From the NCBI GenBank assembly GCA_043228905.1, contig JBHGNT010000012.1:6386001-6450000 (forward strand): DNA of 64,000 nt, read 5' to 3'. The stretch is from Azolla caroliniana. Lineage: Eukaryota > Polypodiophyta. The notes under the pieces are model-generated. The model saw only the letters and a program-made list of their open reading frames with translations, searched no databases and was not told where the DNA came from. Of the stretch, positions 1 through 10,994 are shown in pieces. Each line of letters opens with the position of its first letter. Position 1 is the first letter of the stretch. The position numbers and the translations under genes were made by a program.

Positions 1-462
1 AACAAAGTTTGGTGGTTATAGATAAGGGGAAAAAAACTGTTGGATAGAGCTAGTAGTGATGTTATTGTTGACAAGGATTGGCATCAGGTTAAAGGCAAGT
101 TAAAGGGGAAATCAATGAATATGCAATGTAATAGTTTGCCCACTACTCGTGAGACTACTTGGAAAGGTAATTTAGGAACTAGGGAGGGTCCACGAAAAGT
201 TCCTTGACAAAGACAATTTAGAGATAAGGGATTACCCCTTCACCTTCAATTTGATTCATTGGGATGGGTTGTAAATTCATCAAGTTCTCGAGGTTTTCAT
301 CAAGCAGGAGGAGCTAAAAAAAAAGATTTCGATAGACGGCCCTAAGGATGTGGTGCATGAAAATTCCATATACAACATTGGAACATGCTTTGACTAGTTT
401 CATGACATCGGTTGCTCTGAAGGAGCAAGTGCACCCACAACATTGTTTTTTGAATGAAAGTG

Positions 463-1270
463 GTAACATGGAATGTGAGAGGGGCGTGTTCTCCTCATAA
501 GAAGTATATATTATGGCAAACTTTGTTCAATAAAGTATGTGGTGCATTATGTGCAGTTGAGCATAAGTGTCATGAGTTAGCAGGATCCACAGTTCATTTG
601 CGTGGATATTCATCATTCTATGCATGACACCTTAATAATCATTATTCAGGTGTGGTATTAATCGTGTGGGATAAATATTATTCTCAAGTGGTGCATAATG
701 ATCCTTATGGTCGGTGTTTAGTTCTAGAAATCACTTTTTTTGGCGAGGTTGTGTGGGTGGTTGGGATTTATGCCCCTAACCAAGCCACTCAACGTATTGC
801 ATTATGGGGCTCACTCCGTCAAACCCTATGTGTGGGTCATCCAGGATTACTTATGGGTGATTTTAACATGTGTGTTGATGCATCTCAATTTACATCTGGA
901 CATTCAATCATGGATGATCCTGAGCAAGTTGCTTGGGATTCATTAGCTATGGAGGTTCTGAAGTTGGATGTTTGGACATGGTTGCATGGGAATGATCCAA
1001 GTTTTACTTTCCAATCCGCTCAACATAGACAAACATGGAGTCAGTTAGATAGAATGTATGTGATGCACAATGATTCTTTTTTACCGACATCACTTCGTAT
1101 GACAATTTTACAAGATGTAGGAACTTCATATCGCTTTCCTATTTGTTTGGAGGTTTGTGGTCATGCAATTGACATGTATAAGTCTTTACTTGGAAAGTCT
1201 CATTACGTTTTAACTCTTCTCTTTTGCTTCTACCTCACTTTGATTCTTTCATGGAGCAAATTTTGGTAAA
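463..1270 (+). pseudogene. LINE endonuclease domain (APE-type), broken
   Basis: Conceptual translation gives the exo-endo-phosphatase fold typical of the N-terminal half of plant LINE ORF2. W-N-V-R-G stands at the start, and M-G-D-F-N, the conserved metal-site motif, lies around 856-870. The late T-S-D-H-F-P-I motif of the family has become T-S-Y-R-F-P-I near 1125-1145. Stop codons near 625 and after 1266 and frame shifts break the gene. In a live element the domain nicks the target DNA to prime reverse transcription. Compared with copy 2 the sequence is clearly diverged, which points to an old insertion. Confidence 0.85.
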
Positions 1271-1860
1271 TTTTTCACAAGAAGTGAATCTTAAAGGAGT
1301 TAAAGCATGGGAAATCACATTACGAAACATTAAGATCATTCATCGTATGTATGGAGTAACTAATGCTCAATGAAGAAGAGGTCTTCTTCGACAATTCTGA
1401 CAAGTTCTCTCCAGAGTGTAATGCATTATTGATACATGCACCATTAGATGAGGAGCTTTTAGATATCCAAAGTCAATTGCATGCTATTATTTCTCAGTTG
1501 CAATGCCAAAGTTATCGTTATGCGAAGATGCGACAATTGAGGGATGGACTCATAGATAATAAATGTCAATCTCATTTGTTTTTCCAAGTGTTACATCCTA
1601 CTTATACTCGATCTAATGTGGTACATGTGAAACAATGGGATGAATAGATAGTGGATCCTACTACAATAATTGACATATGTGTTCATTACTTTAAGGAGTT
1701 GATTGGCCCACAATTGTTAATGACAAATGAGGTGAGTAGGGCACGACATGAGTTTTATGATGTGGTTGGATGTATTGTGCATGAACTCATTAGTCATGAA
1801 TTGGATGCGGATTTCATTGAGGATGAGGTGGACAAAGTTTTAAGGCATCTTCCAAGTGGT

Positions 1861-2171
1861 TGTCATGATATGGCAAGACTCGAACCCATGACCTTAGGTT
1901 ACATAGGTCGAGCTCTTGACCATTATACCATCTATTGTAATACATAAGATATTATTTTCATTTAAGTTTCATTATAGAAAATTGATGTATATTCCAAATT
2001 TCTCTGGAACATTCTAGAAACTTCAAGAGTACTCCTGAGAATATTATAAAAGGAGGCACAAGGCATTATTTCGAACCAAATCGGTTTAACGCCAGTCTTA
2101 AGCCTCCTAGCTACTATTGTATACTCTCTTCACATAATATATATTTTTTATCATCATTCTCTCTCACCCTT

Positions 2172-2204
<33 letters not shown>

Positions 2205-2312
2205 CTCTCTCTCGCTCACTCTTTCGTTCTCTCGAGAGTTCTACACCTCTCTTAGTACTAATCCTCATCTTTTAGTACGGATTCCTTCTCTGTCTTAGTA
2301 CTGATCATGACA
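1861..2312 (+). mobile_element. Solo LTR inserted in LINE copy 1, with 5-bp target duplication
   Basis: A 452-bp block begins TGTCATGAT and ends ATCATGACA, a perfect 9-bp inverted terminus of the TG...CA type. It is flanked by GTGGT on both sides (1856-1860 and 2313-2317). Removing it joins LINE sequence that aligns without a gap to copy 2 near 6165-6180. A TATA box with GGAGG after it lies near 2045-2055, so the LTR reads on the plus strand. A CT-rich microsatellite lies at about 2170-2215. Its first 90 bp, read on the minus strand, contain a tRNA-like A-box and B-box pair. No internal region remains, so this is a solo LTR left by recombination between two LTRs. Confidence 0.9.
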
Positions 2313-3613
2313 GTGGTAAGAGCCCTGGTTGGGATGGCTTAACAAATGAAGTTTTTAAGCGATATTCAAACATTTTAAAGGGGCCCTTAACTTTGATGTT
2401 TCAACATTCTTGGGATTCTGGTCGTATGCCTCAACCTTGGAAGGTTGGTCTAATTAAATTAGTTCCAAAGGTGGCATCTTCGGAGTCATTTCATCAATGG
2501 AGACCTATTTCTTTGATATTTACAAATCTCTTGGCAAATAGATTACAAAAGTATTTGCCAAAGTTGATACATTCCGCCCAATATGGTTTTATTGCAGGTA
2601 GGAATATATTGCATAATGTGTTGAATGTTCAAATGGCCATGGATTATGCTCAAAACACTCATCAAGAATTGATTATGGTGCAATTAGATTTGGAGAAAGC
2701 TTATGATCATGTTAATAGTTGGTCCTTTGTTTCTAGGTTAATGCATACAATGGGCTTTGGACTTCGTATGTTTCGCCTCATATTTTTATTAGGACAAGAT
2801 GCGGTGTCTCGAGTAATGGTTAATGGCAGAGTTACATCAGATATTGCCCTCACAAGATCCGTTCATCAAGGATGCCCTATTAGTCCATTGTTGTTTGGTA
2901 TTGTTACTCATCCCTTGTTAGTGATGTTATCCAGGCTTGCAACAAATGGTGATATTGTGGGTCTACACCTTCCGCCTCGAGGGCAACTAATAGCACAGGC
3001 TTTGGTTTATGATTCTTTCATGTTTCTACAAGCCTCATGAGAGAATCTTGAGAAGGGGATGCTTGTATGGAACCAATTTGCATTGGCTTCTGGATTACAT
3101 ATTAATTGGAGGAAGTTTAGTCTCATATCATGTACTAAAAGGGATTTGGAATGTTTAGGATGACAAGGATTCGTGGTGAAGAAAGGCTCTATTTTTTGAC
3201 ACTTGGGGTATCCATTAGGAATAAATGTTACAAATAGTCAATTGATTGAATGGATGTCTAGTAAGTTGAGGGATAAGTTCATGTATTGGAAGTCACAATC
3301 TTGGTCATTTCATGTACGCTTGAAGGTTGTACAATGTATTATGGAACCCATGATATTATATTATTTTCCATTGTTTCCATGGACAAAGAAGGCTTTGCAT
3401 TCTATTTTGCAACCTCTTCGATATTTGTTGTGGAAGAAGAGGGATAAGACGGGAATCACTCGGGTTGCATGGAATCATCTAGCAACCCCTAAGTGCTTGG
3501 GGGGAGCTGGAATGTTGAACTTATCTAAGCATATGATGGCTCGTAGATTTTCATTATTACAAGATGTGTTCAAACTCACAACCATGGATATCTATTGTTC
3601 AATATTTCATTGA
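2313..3613 (+). pseudogene. LINE reverse transcriptase fragments, copy 1
   Basis: After the solo LTR the reverse transcriptase resumes with the conserved W-R-P-I-S-L stretch (near 2500), A-G-R-N-I-L-H-N (near 2597), the D-L-E-K-A-Y-D motif A block (near 2690) and H-Q-G-C-P-I-S-P-L (near 2868). The catalytic F/Y-x-D-D box is degraded to V-Y-D-S near 3005. A stop follows at about 3038, and the thumb region continues in another frame from 3203 to 3613. The loss of the catalytic aspartate pair and the shifts show it is dead. Confidence 0.85.
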
Positions 3614-4232
3614 GAACAAGGGTTTAACACATGGGAGGACAACGATTAAGGCTTCATGGTGGCAATTATTGAATGGATGTATTTCACTTAGGATTCCGGC
3701 CTCTACATATGTTCAACACTTGGTTACCTCATGGCAAGAAGCACTCTTTTTATGTGTATGAAAACCATCATCTAGTAGAGAGCATTGTAATTCTTTGCAA
3801 AAAGAGTTGCTTCTGTCTTCTCGACTATTATGTTGGCTAGGAAAGGAGAGATTGCGCTCTCAATTTAATCGTTTGTTTTGTTTGGGGGTCAAAGAGGTGG
3901 GAGATATAGTTGAGGCTCCATCTCAAAGAATTTTGGAGTTTGTTGAAGCGCGACAATTATTACGCATTCCACCTGATTATGGGTTTATCTGGCAACAACT
4001 ACAAAATATTGCATTGATGCAAGGTCCCTTACCTCTACAAATGGGAGAACAACCGTGGTTTGATTGCTGTTTTAAGGGTCAAAAATCATTGTTACAAGTG
4101 ACTACTAATCTTTTGTATCATTGCTCTGTTGAGTCTCTTGGATGGTTATCATCCAAGGCTGAAGAAGAATGGAGATTACACAAATCTGATCATGGGTGGT
4201 GGTAGATCTTACAACGTAGTTGGCATTCTAAA

Positions 4233-4779
4233 TTGCCACTTGTAGCAAAGGTCTTCATTTGGAGAGTTTTGATTGGAGGTTTGCCTTTGGGATTAGCTCT
4301 AAAGCGTTGTGGAATAGCAACGGGTAATTGTTTCTTTTGCATTGTTCAAATGGAAGATAGTACTCATCATTTGATACAATGTCCGATTGCTTGTCAGATT
4401 TGGAGTTACATTTCTCAGATTTGGCAAGTTTTATTACGGTGTTATTTGACATCTAGATAGTGGGTGTTTGCACAATTTACACAGGTTGACCCAAAATCAG
4501 AGATGAAGATCGTTTTTCTATTTCTGAGATATTGGGGTTTGCGTCATAATTGGAATATGTGCAATGCTTTTGTATTCGACGATATACATGGAGTGAAAGC
4601 ATATCTACGACAGTTGAAGGGAGTACTAATGTGGCAATTTTCTTTATTGGAGCAAGTGGAAATTCTTTCCTAGGTGGAGTGTTCGTCTTGCCTATTGGCA
4701 ATTCAACATGTTCCATACTCCATTGTCACACCGATTGTAAGTAGTGTTTTTTACACACATTTATTAATATAATTGTGTG
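4233..4779 (+). pseudogene. LINE 3' zinc-finger (zf-RVT) region and 3' UTR, copy 1
   Basis: The C-terminal zf-RVT domain of plant LINE ORF2 is visible: F-I-W-R-V-L, then L-P-L, then a C-x2-C ... H-x3-C zinc-binding array (C-F-F-C ... H-H-L-I-Q-C) up to about 4400. The segment from 4483 onward is the stretch shared by the 3' ends of all copies in this window. It gives the reference 3' terminus of the family at 4779, followed directly by the truncated 5' end of copy 2. Confidence 0.8.
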
Positions 4780-4895
4780 TCTTATGGGGGGCATCTTCTC
4801 CTCATAAGAAATATATATTATGAAAAACTTTATTTGATAAAGAATGGGATGTTTTAAGTGCACTTGAACATAAGTGCCATGATTTAGGAGGATAT

Positions 4896-6305
4896 GTGTT
4901 GCATTTGCGTGGATATTCTGCATATTATGCAGGACAGGTATCACATCATTACTCATGGGTTGTCAAGATTATTCGTGATTTGTTTTGTCAAGATATAGTC
5001 TATAATGATCCATATGGACGTTTTTTGGTGATGGAAGTCAAGTATTTTGAGGATTTGATATGGTTGGTAGGAAGCTATGCACCCAATAATGCTAATCAAC
5101 GCATTGAGTTATGGCCTTCAATGTATCCACGGTTATTAGTGGGCCGTGTTGGTTTGTTAATGGGTAATTTTAATATGTGTGTTGATGCTTCACAATCTAC
5201 TTCACGGTTCTCATTGATGGATTCTCCCGAGCAAGCAATTTGGGACAAATTGGCAGATTCAGAGGTTTTGAGGTTAGATGTATGGAAATGGTTGCATCAA
5301 GATGAGGTTGGGTTTACATTTCAGTCTATGCAATATAAGGAAACATGGAGTAGGTTAGATAGAATGTATGTTATGCATGATGAGTCCTTTTTGTTAGAGA
5401 TTCTTAATATGTCAATTATGCAAGAGGTTGTGACATCGGATCATTTTCCCATATGTTTTGAACTATTCAGTAAACATGGGGTAGATATGTACAAAACATT
5501 GCTTGATCGAGTTCCTTTGAGGTTTAATTCTTCTTTATTATTACATTCCTTATTTGATGCCTATATGCAACAAATGTTTGACATGTTTTCAGAACAAGTT
5601 ATTTCAAAAGGGTGGCATGCATGGGATACAACACTACAAAACATCAATAATATTCACCATTTGTATGGTGTGGCTAATGCTAAAAGACATAAGAAATTGA
5701 TTGATAAGTTTTCATATATTCTTACGCGATGCAATGTACTATTGATGACTGATCCGCATGATGAAGAGCTTTTGGATGTTCAAGTTCAAGTACATGACAT
5801 TATGAAGAATTTGTCTTGTCAAAGTTATCAACAGACAAGACTACGTCAATTAGAGGGATTTATAGATAATCAATCACAATCTCATATGCTTTTTCAAGGA
5901 TTAAGACCACCATATGCTCGTTCAAATGTGGTACAAATTAAGATAGGGGATGAAATTGTTGTAGACCCAATGAAGGTTATTGAGTTATGTATTACTCATT
6001 TTAAGAATTTGATTGGGCCAGAGTTGATTATTAATGAGGATGTGTTGAAAGCACGACAAGAGTTTTATAATGTAATTGGGAGTGTCATGAATACAAATAT
6101 TTGTCAAGAATTGGATGCTGATTTTGAGAAGCTGAGGTGGAAAAAGGTATTGTTACACCTTCCAAATGGTAAAAGCCCTAGTTGGGATGGTGTTACAAAT
6201 GAAGTTTTTAATAAGTATGTGGCATGCTTAAGAGTCCATTCACACAAATGTTTCAACAATGTTGGGATTCTGGTTTCATGCCTGAGAGTTGGAAGGTGGC
6301 CTTAA
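4896..6305 (+). pseudogene. LINE ORF2 endonuclease/N-terminal RT, copy 2 (longest surviving frame)
   Basis: An open frame of about 470 codons. It covers most of the endonuclease (T-S-D-H-F-P-I intact near 5437-5457) and the linker to the reverse transcriptase, ending after W-D-G-V-T-N-E-V-F near 6190-6210, where a one-base shift moves the RT to another frame (6224-6637). The aspartate of the G-D-F-N motif is N near 5167. The intact length is a chance survival; there is no upstream ORF1 or promoter. Confidence 0.75.
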
Positions 6306-7059
6306 TCAAATTGATACCAAAGGTACCATCTCTGGAGTCATTTCATCAATGGAGGCCTATTTCACTTATGGGAGGGTTATACAAAGTGTTTGCAAAGATA
6401 TTATCCAACAGGATTCAGAAGTTCTCTCAATATGGTTTTATTATAGGTAGAAATATATTGCATAATGTTTTGAATGTTCAAATGGCTACCGATTATGCTC
6501 GACATACACATCAAGAAATGGTTATGGTGCAATTAGATTTGGAAAAAGCATATAATCATATTAATTGGTCTTTCCTCTCAGGCGTGATGTATAATATGGG
6601 GTTTGGTCCTCGTATGTGTCGACTTATCTTTTTCTAGGGCAAAATGCGACCCTGCATGGGATGCTTAATGGTGGAGTTACTCCGGAAGTGTTTCTTACTA
6701 GATCTGTGCGGCAAGGATGAACTTCACTAAGCCCATTGTTATTTGCTATTGTTACACATCCTTTGTTAGTAATGTTGTCAAATCTTGCGGCTAATGGTGA
6801 TATTGTGGGTTTGCATCTTCCTTCTAGTGGACAATTGGTGGCACAAGCATTGGCTGATCATTCTTTTATGTTTTTACAAGCCTCAAAAGAAAATCTTGAA
6901 ATGAGTATGCAAGTTACAGATCAATTTGCTTTGGCTTCAGGGTTGTGTATAAATTGGAGGAAGTCTCGCCTTATTTCTTGTACGGAGAGTGATTTGGAAT
7001 GTTTGGGATGGCGAGGATCAGTGATTACACGAGGATCAATTTATCGACATTTGGGTTAA
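6224..7059 (+). pseudogene. LINE reverse transcriptase fragments, copy 2
   Basis: Two frames carry reverse transcriptase blocks: 6224-6637 (W-R-P-I-S-L, I-G-R-N-I-L-H-N, D-L-E-K-A-Y-N) and 6736-7059 (finger/palm with A-D-H-S in place of the Y-x-D-D box, then C-I-N-W-R-K-S). Between them a stop replaces part of the conserved Q-G-C/T-P-L-S-P segment near 6715. A further piece of the C-terminal region lies at 7600-7864. Confidence 0.8.
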
Positions 7060-7864
7060 TCCATTGGGTGTTTATGTTACAAATGTTCAATTGATTGATT
7101 GGATTGGTACTAAATTGAAGGACAATTTTATGTATTGGAAGTCTCAATTATGGCCCTTTCATGTATGACTCAAAGTGGTGCAATGTATCTTGATACTCAT
7201 GTTATTGCCTTTACTACCTTGGACTAAGAAAGCATTATAAAACATTTTACAACCTATTCGGTTCATGTTGTGGCAGAAGGGAGAAGATGGCGAAAAGGCA
7301 TTTGATGGCTTGTAGATTTGCATTATTATGAGATATATATCAACAAGATCAACCATGGATATCTATGATGCAATATTTTATTGAACATGAACGATTGGTG
7401 CACAGGAAAACAAAGATTCAAGCATCCTTGGTGGTCATTACTCAATGGAAGTATTCCTCTAAAGATTCGACATTCTGTATGTGGACAACATTTGCTAAGC
7501 TCGCGGCAAGATGCATTATGTCTTTTTGAATGAGGACCATCAAGTGATCGAGAATATTGTAATTCATTACAAAATGAATTTCTTGTTTCATCTCGAGTTT
7601 TGTTTTGGCATGGAAAAGAGAAGTTGAGATCTCAATTCAATTGTTTATTTCAATTGGGGATTGTACATTTGGAAGATGTGGTTGATAATGAATCTCAAAG
7701 GTTGTCAGATTTTGAAGATGCCAAGCGATGGTTATGTATTCCCCCAAATTATGGATTTATTTTGGAGAAATTACAAGATATACATACCATTGTTGCAAGG
7801 ATCTTTGCAATTAAAAACAAATTTTGCACCTTGGGTGGATTGACGGTTACAAGATGGTACACGC

Positions 7865-8624
7865 TGTCGTGAAGAATCCGTCACTACGTGCGGATCGTGA
7901 GGCGAACCGCTAGGGTTCTGGACTGGAAGGATTCGAAGTTTGTACTAGCTTTAGCGAGAAAGTATTTAAGGTAGATTGAAAGAGAGAGATTGAGATTGAG
8001 AGAGAGATTAAGATTGAACCCTTGACTTTAGATTTGAGGGACAAGATATATCATCAATTGGATAACTCGAATCTTTGATTAAAAGTTTCTTTTTTACTTA
8101 CATCACTTGCCCCCTTACACAAGCCCAACTATAGGCTTTTATAGGTCTCTCCATGCGAAAACCATGGGCTAAAACCACGAGCTAAAATCATGGACTAAAA
8201 CCACAGGCTAAAACCATGGTTTTGTGCCAACGGTTTTTATATGTTGGTTTCCTACAAAATATTGAATATGAAAAGAAAATACACAAATTCCAAAGCACTC
8301 AGTAGTGGCTTTAGTGGTATTAAGTTAATTTGTCTCCTATCTTGGAGGTGCAAGGTTCAAGCCTTGTTTCCAATGCCCCTATGTATGCACTTAAATGTTA
8401 CTAGGCTTTAGTCTCACTTTTTATATTTACAATTGAGCGCACATCACACGTGCACATGTTTAACTTTACATCTAGCTTTTCTTTTACGATTCTCATTCCA
8501 GTCCTATTTACAACATGCTAGCGTATGCGTGTGGCCTTCACCCCTTTCAAACGTGCACATTCCACCTTCTCGATGTCGTTCGTTGCACACAATTTTCACA
8601 CCATTGCCGAAAATCTTCACGACA
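7865..8624 (-). repeat. 3' LTR of the gag-only element (760 bp)
   Basis: Direct repeat partner of 10995-11753. It begins TGTCGTGAAG and ends CTTCACGACA on the plus strand. Read on the minus strand it has a CTATAAAAG box near 8135-8145. A block near 8305-8375 reads like a tRNA-derived SINE head on the plus strand, with a GGTTCAAGCC B-box, and is present in both LTRs, so it predates this insertion. Confidence 0.9.
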
Positions 8625-8640
8625 TCCACCCCCACCAAAC
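8625..8640 (-). other. Putative polypurine tract of the gag-only element
   Basis: On the minus strand the bases just before the 3' LTR read GGTTTGGTGGGGGTGGA, a G-rich purine run at the place where plus-strand synthesis is primed in LTR elements. Confidence 0.6.
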
Positions 8641-9070
8641 CGCACGTCCTCGGGAACGTGCCAAGAAGAGAGAGTGTGAGATTTCAGCTACGGTGATTAG
8701 TACAATTCCTCCATTTCGAGCATGTCCATTCCATTCACTCAAACCATTGTCGCCACCCAATCCACCATATCATTCGCTCATGCTTTGCTTTACCATGAGC
8801 AGTTGTCATGGCCCCTTGTTCTCCTTCCGAGCATAACCGTTTAGGCTTTATGCATGTTCCACCTTCGTTTCGACCATCTCCTTGGTCAAGGCACTCCGTT
8901 ACTCGTCCACCTTCGTCATACAATCTCACGTTAGAGTTGATGATCTTCACGTTCGAGCCCTCCTTAGTTGAGATCTCATCCTCGGTAACACCCTTCAAAT
9001 TCGCTTGGCTCTTTTGGCCCTTGTCGTAGTGTGCCTACTTGGCCTCTTCCTTGTCTTCATCAACCTTGAC

Positions 9071-10132
9071 TTATTTCCGGATCGGTCTCGTCCGATCGGC
9101 TTTCGGTTGGATTGGCTTTTGTTCGGATTTGTATTCGGTTGAATCGGACTCGGTTGATTGGTTTCGACTGAGTCGGCCCCCTTCCGGGTTGGGTTCGACC
9201 GATCGGTTTCGGTCCGTGTTGGCTTCCATTTCCTCGTGTTCACCGGCCTCAACCGGTTCAACCTCTGGTTGAGTCGGATTAGCTTCTTTCCGGATCGGTC
9301 TCATCTGATCAACTTCTGGCTGGAATGATTTCCATCCGGGTTGGGCTCGACCGATCGGATTTTGGCCGAATCCACTTCCACTTGGTTTGGCTTTTGTTTA
9401 GGCCGGAATTCCGGCCGGATCATCTTCCATCCGAACTCACTTTCGGCTCTACGTGCCTTGCTGCCACCTCCCATCTCTCCAGTCTCATGTTGGTTCTTGG
9501 ACACAACCGCCGAAGTCTCTAGAATTAGTGGGCAAGAATCCTTGGTATTACCGTCCTCCGTTGTTTCGCCCATAACCACCTTCTCGGCTATCTCTTCGCC
9601 GTATACATCGACTTTGACCTTTGTTTTCTCTCCGCCACCTTCCGTCTCTTCGGTCTCATGTTGCCTTTCAAACACAACCGTTGAAGTCTCTAGAATTAGT
9701 GGTGGGAAAGTCTCGACACGACCATTCTCCATTGACTCGTTCATAGCCACCTCTGACTTGATGTCTTCTTTCGTGGCTACCTCTCTCTATAGACTCATGG
9801 GCCTCGTACCCATTAACCCTCTTGCTCGAGCAAGCCTCGATTATGCTTCCCTCTTCGTCACATGTATTCGTTTCGACCTTCGGCTCCTCGCCGACACCTT
9901 CCGTCTCTTGGGTCTCATGTTGGTTCTTGGACGCAACTACCCAAGTCTCTAGAACAAGTGTGTAGAAAATCTGGCCATGGTCATTGTCGACGCTTGTTGT
10001 CTTGTTCATAGTCACCTCCTTGATGTCTTCTTTAGCAACTAGATCCTCAATTACGCTAGCCTCACACTCTTTATCTCCATTGACGCAAGCTTCAATTAGG
10101 CTTGCTCCTTCATCATCCGATGTTTCGAACAC
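9071..10132 (-). pseudogene. Repetitive acidic/proline-poor coding remnant of the gag-only element
   Basis: Downstream of the gag frame the minus strand keeps open frames at 10132-9668, 9750-9301 and 9304-9071. They encode E-rich sequence with a motif repeated three times (L-x-L-E-T-x-x-V-V ... Q-H-E-T-x-E); the DNA copies start near 9483, 9653 and 9912. A last part is rich in R, N and P. No protease, reverse transcriptase or integrase motif is present. The frames shift against each other, so a single continuous protein is not proven. Function unknown. Confidence 0.5.
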
Positions 10133-10241
10133 GACGCGTGTTCCGAAACATTCATCCTCCCTCGAAGTGGCCTTCTCCGTCCTCGAGTCATCATCAATCT
10201 TCTTTTCATGTTGGTTCCTTTGTTTAGGCAGCTCGACTTCT

Positions 10242-10986
10242 TTAAATGGTCTTTGTTTTTTCTACGTTTGACCTTACCAAGTCAATATCATCAAGCCATT
10301 GACGACACCTATCGATCTTGTTGCACGCTCTCTTCACCGCAACCCCGTCTATCACAAGCCCGTTCACTTGGGTATCATCTTCAAGGAGAGTCCCCAATTC
10401 TCGTCTATCCTTCATATACACAGCTTTCAAGAAGTACAAAGTCTTGTCCTCCTCAATCAGCACTTGGTTCGTGGCAGGCAGACGACTAGACATCTGGTCG
10501 AACTCGTCGTACACCCTCGAAGCGCTCATCTTCTTATTTTTCTTCTCTGTCCATTTCATCAAGACATGTCGAGTCATCCTCGACAAATCTTCCATCGCGA
10601 ACTCCGCTAATATTGCTCTTTCGAACTCTGACCACGTTTTCTTCCTTTCTTGAAGCTCGATGACCCATCTTTGGACGTTGTTGGCGGCAACTCGCTTGAA
10701 ACTCGAGATTTGATGTGCTTCAGACACGTCCCTTTGATTCGTCTCCCTTTTGTATACATCAAGGAACTTCGTAATGTTCCTTCCATCAAATTGACCCTCG
10801 AGCTCCACGATACGGTCGACGTCCTTCTCCACGCTCGCATCATTGTCTCAAGATCTCATCATTTGTTCGACGATTAGAATCATCCTTTCGAATTCTCCCG
10901 CTTGATTGCTTGAGGATGTTATCTCCAAGTATCGGTCGATCCTCGACTTGATCCTTCCTACTGCCTCTTTCACGTCGGGTTCACCA
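10242..10986 (-). pseudogene. Gag-like gene of the LTR element
   Basis: The frame runs on the minus strand from next to the primer site down to 10242. From about 10832 it is open for 196 codons and shows the helical retrotransposon Gag core: L-E-G-Q-F-D-G-R-N, then W-V-I-E-L, W-S-E-F-E-R-A-I-L-A-E-F, and M-T-R-H-V-L-M-K-W. The part upstream of 10832 is in the same frame but has one stop codon near 10848-10850, so the full gene is interrupted or starts late. No zinc knuckle is seen. In family members Gag forms the particle that packages the RNA. I infer that this Gag served, or serves, a particle supplied with Pol by another element. Confidence 0.7.
10970..10986 (-). other. Primer binding site, tRNA-Trp type
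   Basis: Eight bases inside the 5' LTR, the minus strand reads TGGTGAACCCGACGTGA. This is complementary over 17 bases to the 3' end of plant nuclear tRNA-Trp including its CCA, as I recall that tRNA. It fixes the orientation of the element. Confidence 0.75.
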
Positions 10987-10994
10987 CATAATTA

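Larger units (their letters stand above)
1..4779 (+). mobile_element. LINE (non-LTR retrotransposon) copy 1, decayed, 5' end outside the window
   Basis: Relic of an L1-type plant LINE read on the plus strand. Positions 1-191 match the C-terminal end of an ORF1 protein, recognisable because the copy near 50700 carries the same stretch behind a zinc knuckle. The endonuclease begins near 463 (W-N-V-R-G), reverse transcriptase pieces run from about 2313 to 3613, and the zf-RVT zinc-finger tail lies at 4233-4400. The 3' end is set at 4779 because the copy at 50219 ends with the same ATTGTGTG. No poly(A) tail is visible. Many frameshifts and stops break the frames, so the element cannot be active. 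A solo LTR interrupts it at 1861-2312. Confidence 0.9.

Noticed and set aside
652-1269. 205-codon open frame as a host gene
   Set aside because: It begins at GTG, not ATG, and encodes part of a LINE endonuclease with further broken domains downstream.
9301-9952. Long open frames on both strands in the 8.4-10.9 kb GC-rich block as host genes
   Set aside because: They lie inside an LTR element; only the minus strand shows gag-like sequence, and the plus-strand frames mirror it.
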